A stretch of DNA of 8,960 bases from Candidatus Wirthbacteria bacterium CG2_30_54_11 (GTDB lineage: Bacteria > Patescibacteriota > CG2-30-54-11): NCBI GenBank assembly GCA_001873755.1, contig MNZT01000085.1:409-9368 (forward strand). Reading direction: 5' to 3'. The notes below the pieces were generated by a model that worked only from the letters and a program-made list of their open reading frames with translations, was not told where the DNA came from and ran no database searches. Every line of letters begins with the position of its first letter. Within the stretch, counting starts at the first letter, position 1. Shown piece by piece: positions 5,567-8,960 of this stretch. The translations under genes were made by a program, and so were the position numbers.

Positions 5567-7090
5567 TCAGTAGGTATTATCGAGGACAAGCAGGAGGAAT
5601 ATCATCCAGGCCAGGGCCGTGCACATCAGTGAAATGACCCCGGTGAAGAGGAGATTGAGCTGGATCTTCCCTCGGGCGAGCGGGTTTCGCCCTATGGCTT
5701 TCATGGCTTTTCTGGTGCTCGAGGTGAGGAGGATGAGAGGGAGGAATACGCCGATGATGAGGCTGACCCACATGGTGAGGAAGCGGCCGATATTATAGAG
5801 GTCCTTGAAGGCATACACAGCCAGAATGCTGTTGATCCGGGCGAACAGGTTGACTTCCCTCAGGAACGGGTCCAGGCGTACATCATAAACCGCGATCCGG
5901 TTGTTGGCGCTGTCTGAGACATACAGGTTCATGTCCTCGCCTCCTTCGTCCGGGAGTATGAATACCCCTTTGGGCTGGTTGAAATTGTGGAATCCCACCC
6001 CGGCGGTATTCGTGGTGAAGTCCTCCTGGCCGATCACGATGGCGGCGTTTTGAGGTGAATCCTTGGCATACTGCAGTATGCGATTATTGCTGGTATCGGC
6101 GACATAGATATTCGATCTGCCCACGGATACGTCATAGGGATTGCGGAGGCCGGAGGCGCTGAGTCCGGCGGTGTTCGCGTTCAGATCGCTCTGCCCCATG
6201 ACGGCAGTGGCGCGGCTTCCGGTCCCGTCGCCGCTGATGGGCAGGCGATAGATCAGGATGCGATTGTTGGCACTGTCAGCCACATACAGCTGATTTGCCT
6301 CGCGGTCGATATCGACTCCGCCGGGGTTGGACATGCCGTTTTCCCCGCTGCCGGAGGACACATCATCGAAGTTTGGTCTACCGAGCACCTGATCTGCCTG
6401 CTGGCCGTTTGACCAGGGAGGCGAGAAGTGAAGTACGCGGTTGTTGCCGCTGTCCACGACGAAAATGCCTCCGCTCTGATCGGAGACGATAGAAGACGGG
6501 TGATTCATTTTGCCCGCTCCGGCGCCGCTGGTATCGGCGACAGTGAAGGGGTCCGGGGCACCCAGTACATAGTCAGCGCTCATACCGTCGGCATCGATAA
6601 ACTTGGAGTAGATCAGTACACGGTTGTTGTTCGTGTCTGCGATGAAGAGATTGCCGTCAGTATCGGTAGCCACTCCGGACGGTGCGTGCAGTGTCTTGTC
6701 GGTTGGATTTCCCTGGCCGTCATTCGGCTCATTGTTCAGGAAGTCCTGATGACCGAGCACATAGTCGGCATCCGGTCTGACGAAGGTATTGTTTTCATAC
6801 AGGATGAACACCATGACCCGGTTATTGCCGGTGTCGGCTATATAGAGGCGGTGACGCTGAGTATCGATGGTCATCTGGGTCGGGTAGGTGATCCCACTTC
6901 GACCCGGACTGTTGGCCTGATTGCTGTAGAAATTGGATCCGTTCTTTTCATCCATCTGCCCGATGGCTACGATCGGGCGATATTCATAGCCGGCATTGAC
7001 CGCATAGGCGACGCTGCCGCACAGCGAAGATGCGCACAGGATGAGCGCGAGGATCAGACTATATCTGTTTGTTTTTGCTTTTGTTTTCAT
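5567..7090 (-). CDS. Exported six-bladed NHL beta-propeller fused to a c-subunit-like membrane hairpin
   Basis: 507 residues. Residues 1-30 look like a Sec signal peptide: basic start, hydrophobic core SLILALILCASSL, and a likely cut after AYA. Six NHL repeats follow, each marked by a [YF]-[IV]-x-D-[TS]-x-N-N-R core at 83, 149, 210, 269, 329 and 390, which should close into one six-bladed propeller on the outer face. An amphipathic stretch (404-433) leads to TM1 (about 434-455), a basic polar loop containing AIGRNPLARGKIQ (465-477), and TM2 (about 478-503). This hairpin matches F-type c subunits, except that Leu488 occupies the ion-binding acid position. Topology fits: propeller outside, loop inside facing F1. 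The gene sits 8 bp after the stalk gene and 4 bp before delta. No lipobox is seen. The family as a whole is not one I recognise; a role as the membrane/outside part of the motor is inference. Confidence 0.85.
   Translation of the reverse strand: MKTKAKTNRYSLILALILCASSLCGSVAYAVNAGYEYRPIVAIGQMDEKNGSNFYSNQANSPGRSGITYPTQMTIDTQRHRLYIADTGNNRVMVFILYENNTFVRPDADYVLGHQDFLNNEPNDGQGNPTDKTLHAPSGVATDTDGNLFIADTNNNRVLIYSKFIDADGMSADYVLGAPDPFTVADTSGAGAGKMNHPSSIVSDQSGGIFVVDSGNNRVLHFSPPWSNGQQADQVLGRPNFDDVSSGSGENGMSNPGGVDIDREANQLYVADSANNRILIYRLPISGDGTGSRATAVMGQSDLNANTAGLSASGLRNPYDVSVGRSNIYVADTSNNRILQYAKDSPQNAAIVIGQEDFTTNTAGVGFHNFNQPKGVFILPDEGGEDMNLYVSDSANNRIAVYDVRLDPFLREVNLFARINSILAVYAFKDLYNIGRFLTMWVSLIIGVFLPLILLTSSTRKAMKAIGRNPLARGKIQLNLLFTGVISLMCTALAWMIFLLLVLDNTY
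5582..5791 (-). other. c-subunit-like transmembrane hairpin lacking the ion-binding carboxylate
   Basis: Residues 434-503 of the propeller protein. The published c-subunit signature, as I remember it, is small-R-[NQ]-P, ten residues, two hydrophobic, three any, one hydrophobic, one any, then Asp/Glu. The sequence GRNP (467-470), ten residues, LF (481-482), TGV, Ile486, Ser487 fits every position up to the last, where Leu488 (CTG, 5629-5627) stands in place of the acid. No Asp or Glu occurs anywhere in TM2. TM1 has a single Gly instead of the alternating Gly ladder that packs the inner helix of c-rings. The loop is more basic than usual. Confidence 0.75.
5882..6849 (-). repeat. NHL repeat array within the propeller gene (six blades)
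   Basis: Six protein repeats about 59-66 residues apart. Each has an Asp-[TS]-x-Asn-Asn-Arg core, and most blades also carry a VLG/VMG/VIG element before the next repeat. The DNA keeps visible similarity around the Asn-Asn-Arg codons, for example near 5900, 6080, 6260 and 6440, consistent with internal duplication followed by divergence. NHL propellers commonly bind proteins, RNA or carbohydrate; the ligand here cannot be told. Confidence 0.88.
7001..7090 (-). other. Sec-type signal peptide of the propeller protein
   Basis: Residues 1-30: Lys/Arg in the first nine residues, a hydrophobic core from about residue 11, and Ala-Tyr-Ala at 28-30 before Val31, a standard type I cleavage pattern. 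The Cys residues at 19 and 24 are preceded by Leu, which does not fit a lipoprotein box. This places the propeller outside the cytoplasmic membrane. Confidence 0.8.
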
Positions 7091-7098
7091 GTGCTCAC

Positions 7099-8652
7099 TT
7101 AGGATGAGGTGGGGAGCAGATCAGGCGGGATAGATGCATCAGGGAGAAGTTGAGTGGTGGGTGCTTCCAGCGGACCGCTTGCGGGCTCAGCAGCAGGGAC
7201 TGCCGGTGCAGTGGCAACAGTGGGCTGAACGACCTGCGAAACGGTGACAGGCTGCACTTCCGGTGCGGAGGGGACAGGATTGATGACGATGATGGTCGGG
7301 GCAGGGGAATTTTCAGCCGGAACCCCGGAGTCCGCAGCAGGGGCTGGGATTGAGGAATCGGGTGAGGGGGCATTTTCTGCTGCGGGCATAGGAGCAGCCG
7401 GCGCGGGAGCTGAAGCAGCTGGCGGTATCTGTGTTATCTGTATCGCGGGAGCCTCCATGGCGGCAGGCGCGGTTGGCGGCTGCATAGGAGCACTGACTGC
7501 AGGATCGTGAAGATTTGCACTCGATGGCAGGGCAGCAGGTTCTTCCGGGCTCGGCCCTGCCGGATGATCAGCTTTGACCGAAGCATCGGCATGGGGGATC
7601 TCGACCATGTCTGACGGTCTGATCTTGCGTTTCATATTCTGCACCGCTTTGATGATCAGACCCTGGTGCTGTTCCGGGGTCAATGTCATCTCGATGGTCT
7701 CGTGGACGATGCCGATGACATAGGAAACGATATCGTCCTCGACGTGTTTGAGTACTTTATCCCCGATGCTCTTGGCCCGCTGTTCGCTCTGTTCCATGAT
7801 CTTGTCAGAGACACTGTCGAATTCGTGGAGCAGTTTGGCGTTGAACTCTTCGAGTTTGTTCCAGGATTTCTGCTGGGCTTCCTCGAGCTTCTTCAGACTG
7901 TCAGAGACGACTTTGTCCTCATCGGTCTTGATCTGTTCCAGCAGGCGGGTATGACCGTCATCAAATTTCTGCATGATGACAGTCTGGGTGTCAGAGAGGA
8001 ACTTAGAATACCCTTCATTCGCCTGGCTGATGATGGTCTTGGCCTGCTCGTTGGCCTGGGCGATGATAGTACTGGCCTGTGCGGCAGAGGAATCGATGGC
8101 TGACTGAAATTTTTTCGTCAGGTTGTCCTTCTGCTCCGTCAGAGCCTGCTCAAGCGCGGTTGAGCGTTTACCCAGCATTTCGGTCATTTCGGCAGACTTG
8201 GTCTTAGTTTGCTCCACGACCTTCTGAGTGCTCGTGACCAGGTCGGCTGACTGTTTCGTGATGACCTGTTCCATTTCCAACGCTTTAGCTTCCATGGTTT
8301 CGATAAGCTTTTTGGCCTTCTGCTGGACCGAGCTGAGCTCTTTCATCTCGGTCTGCTTGGTGTCTTCCAGCAGCTTGACGGATTGTTCCAGCTGTGTCCG
8401 TATGGTCTCGAACTGTTTTTTAAATTCAGCCAGTTCCTCGGCTGTGGCTTTGGCCTGCGTGAACTGGAGTGACTGAGCCAGCTGGTCATACGCTTTTTGA
8501 TACAGCGCCGCCAGCTCTTCCTCGGTATTTTTCACCTGAGGTGCGGCAGGACTTCTGCGCCAGGTGAGCATGAACACGGCGGTGGTGATCACGCTGGAGG
8601 CTGCGGCTACGACCGAATAGATCAGGTACGGGTTTGATGTGATCTGCGGCAT
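7099..8652 (-). CDS. atpF: Long b-subunit-like peripheral stalk protein with Pro/Ala-rich tail
   Basis: 517 residues against about 160 for a normal b subunit. One N-terminal membrane segment (about 10-30) is followed by WRR, giving an N-out/C-in topology like b. Residues about 41-345 are almost entirely charged helix with coiled-coil character, including the 11-residue near-repeats TIIAQANEQAK and TIISQANEGYS (195-215), reminiscent of the hendecads of b stalks. The end of the helix, YVIGIVHETIEMTLTPEQHQ then GLIIKAVQNM (311-340), resembles the b C-terminus where xxIxGRxLxPExHxxLIxxxL binds delta. Residues 361-517 are a Pro/Ala-rich tail with no Lys or Arg. It is the first gene of the operon, and the start ATG has no strong ribosome binding site. 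The b assignment rests on topology, the C-terminal match and context; a generic coiled-coil membrane protein is the alternative. Confidence 0.75.
   Translation of the reverse strand: MPQITSNPYLIYSVVAAASSVITTAVFMLTWRRSPAAPQVKNTEEELAALYQKAYDQLAQSLQFTQAKATAEELAEFKKQFETIRTQLEQSVKLLEDTKQTEMKELSSVQQKAKKLIETMEAKALEMEQVITKQSADLVTSTQKVVEQTKTKSAEMTEMLGKRSTALEQALTEQKDNLTKKFQSAIDSSAAQASTIIAQANEQAKTIISQANEGYSKFLSDTQTVIMQKFDDGHTRLLEQIKTDEDKVVSDSLKKLEEAQQKSWNKLEEFNAKLLHEFDSVSDKIMEQSEQRAKSIGDKVLKHVEDDIVSYVIGIVHETIEMTLTPEQHQGLIIKAVQNMKRKIRPSDMVEIPHADASVKADHPAGPSPEEPAALPSSANLHDPAVSAPMQPPTAPAAMEAPAIQITQIPPAASAPAPAAPMPAAENAPSPDSSIPAPAADSGVPAENSPAPTIIVINPVPSAPEVQPVTVSQVVQPTVATAPAVPAAEPASGPLEAPTTQLLPDASIPPDLLPTSS
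7102..7572 (-). other. Low-complexity Lys/Arg-free tail of the stalk protein (residues 361-517)
   Basis: 157 residues dominated by Pro, Ala, Ser and Val with scattered Glu and Asp and no Lys, Arg or Cys. Short hydrophobic islands interrupt it (AIQITQIPP at 402-410, TIIVINPV at 453-460). It is probably disordered. It follows directly on the delta-binding-like end of the stalk, so it should lie at the top of the F1 head, the same place expected for the similar beta arm. Confidence 0.8.
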
Positions 8653-8722
8653 AGGGTTCTGCTCGTATGGTATATATCACCAAAAATAATTCTTATTATT
8701 GTATCATTTCCTACCTGCACGG
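8653..8722 (-). promoter_or_regulatory. Possible operon promoter in the AT-rich gap before the stalk gene
   Basis: This 70 bp gap is the only promoter-sized space upstream of the operon. On the minus strand it contains TATATA (8676-8671), a candidate -10 element about 18 bp before the ATG, and just upstream an AT-only inverted repeat AATAAT-AAGA-ATTATT (8700-8685). No good TTGACA-like -35 lies at the right distance. A GC-rich hairpin with a T-run that would end the upstream gene is not seen, so read-through from upstream is equally possible. Confidence 0.3.
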
Positions 8723-8960
8723 TCAAAGGGTGAAATGGCAACTGAAATGGCAACTGGAATACTGGGGGTGCTGGGTCAATACATTTTGTGCAGTTATGGG
8801 TAACAAAGGGAACGTGACCGACAGATCAGTAAGTGCCTTTTGATCAACAGACGGGAGATTGTTATACGCAGATTCAAAACGGATCCATTCGGTAGCATCT
8901 TTAATCTGTGGGATCGCATCTTCCAGGATCAGAACCGGGAACTTTAACAACGAGGTGGCC
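8723..8960 (-). CDS. C-terminal end of an unrecognised protein entering from the right edge
   Basis: The reading frame is open from the window edge to a TGA at 8725-8723, giving about 78 residues with no internal Met start needed; a TTG at 8950 is probably just an internal Leu codon. The sequence has a plausible soluble-protein composition (LLKFPVLILEDAIPQIKDAT and onwards) with no membrane segment, so it does not look like the end of an a or c subunit. The last residues contain SCHFSCHF, produced by a 12 bp tandem repeat. I do not recognise the family. It could be a diverged 3' end after a frameshift, or a chance open frame; the same strand and position just ahead of the operon mildly support a real gene. 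Confidence 0.4.
   Translation of the reverse strand, partial: ATSLLKFPVLILEDAIPQIKDATEWIRFESAYNNLPSVDQKALTDLSVTFPLLPITAQNVLTQHPQYSSCHFSCHFTL
8731..8756. repeat. 12-bp perfect tandem repeat, just over two copies
   Basis: The plus strand reads tgaaatggcaac twice in succession (8731-8754), followed by tg. Being a multiple of three, it keeps the upstream gene in frame and encodes Ser-Cys-His-Phe twice near its C-terminus. It is a likely site of length variation by slippage. Confidence 0.85.

Noticed and set aside
5563..5589. TTG start at 5589 for the delta subunit
   Set aside because: It would overlap the propeller gene by 23 bp. The ATG at 5562 gives a 4 bp spacing like the other junctions and removes nine residues without family similarity.
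5567..5890. Propeller-hairpin fusion as a frameshift or assembly artefact
   Set aside because: The frame is continuous through the junction with an amphipathic linker, the stop and next start are spaced normally, and the predicted topology of both halves agrees.
7001..7090. Lipoprotein signal in the propeller protein (Cys19 or Cys24)
   Set aside because: Both Cys residues follow Leu rather than Gly, Ala or Ser, and a good AYA type I cleavage site follows.
83..7090. TGA read as Gly or Trp (alternative code, as in Gracilibacteria or mycoplasmas)
   Set aside because: TGA terminates the propeller, alpha and beta genes at sensible family ends right at the next start codon, so the standard bacterial code applies.
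7666..8103. Plus-strand open frame of 145 codons with a hydrophobic look
   Set aside because: It is the complement of the coiled-coil coding region. Repeated Glu/Lys/Gln codons on the minus strand give Leu/Phe-rich shadows on the plus strand.
1..8652. Ordinary proton-driven ATP synthase operon
   Set aside because: The F1 genes fit, but no a subunit is visible, the only c-like hairpin lacks the acid, and alpha, beta and b all carry large additions. I cannot exclude that normal Fo genes lie elsewhere.

Overview
The window is almost entirely one tightly packed operon, read on the minus strand from about 8652 down through the left edge. It encodes an F1-type rotary ATPase whose membrane part looks abnormal. 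In transcription order the genes are: a long b-like stalk protein (8652-7099); an exported six-bladed NHL beta-propeller ending in a c-subunit-like hairpin (7090-5567); delta (5562-4945); alpha (4939-3092); gamma (3095-2196); beta (2155-83); and the first 28 codons of epsilon (86 to the edge). Three junctions are 4-8 bp gaps (b/propeller, propeller/delta, delta/alpha), and alpha/gamma and beta/epsilon overlap as ATGA. A separate gene of unknown function enters from the right edge and ends at 8723. The roughly 70 bp AT-rich gap before the stalk gene is the only promoter-sized gap in the window.

The catalytic core looks like a working ATPase. Beta keeps its P-loop Lys, the catalytic Glu and the Walker B Asp, and alpha keeps the arginine finger. 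The rest departs from a textbook ATP synthase. No a subunit (atpB) is seen. The only c-like sequence is the C-terminal hairpin of the propeller protein. It has the c-subunit polar loop (GRNP...) in register, but Leu488 sits where the ion-binding Asp/Glu should be, and TM1 lacks the glycine ladder. The stalk protein has a coiled coil more than twice the usual b length. Both it and beta carry long Pro/Ala-rich tails with no Lys or Arg (157 and 225 residues). Alpha has lost its delta-binding N-terminus and gained a C-terminal extension with a Lys/Glu-rich linker and a duplicated ~20-residue motif.

My reading, which is inference, is that this is an F1-like motor uncoupled from ion flow. ATP hydrolysis inside the cell would turn, or pull on, a membrane hairpin assembly carrying beta-propellers on the outer face. 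The idea parallels the F1-like/X0 ATPases of mycoplasmas, but the membrane partners here are different. A canonical ATP synthase may exist elsewhere in the genome.

Organism: a bacterium of roughly 50% GC using TGA as stop. Weak Shine-Dalgarno sequences, an operon without gaps and the style of the c-like loop (AIGRNPLARGKIQ) suggest a Patescibacteria/CPR lineage. That assignment is tentative. No tRNA, rRNA, CRISPR array, insertion sequence or convincing terminator was seen.
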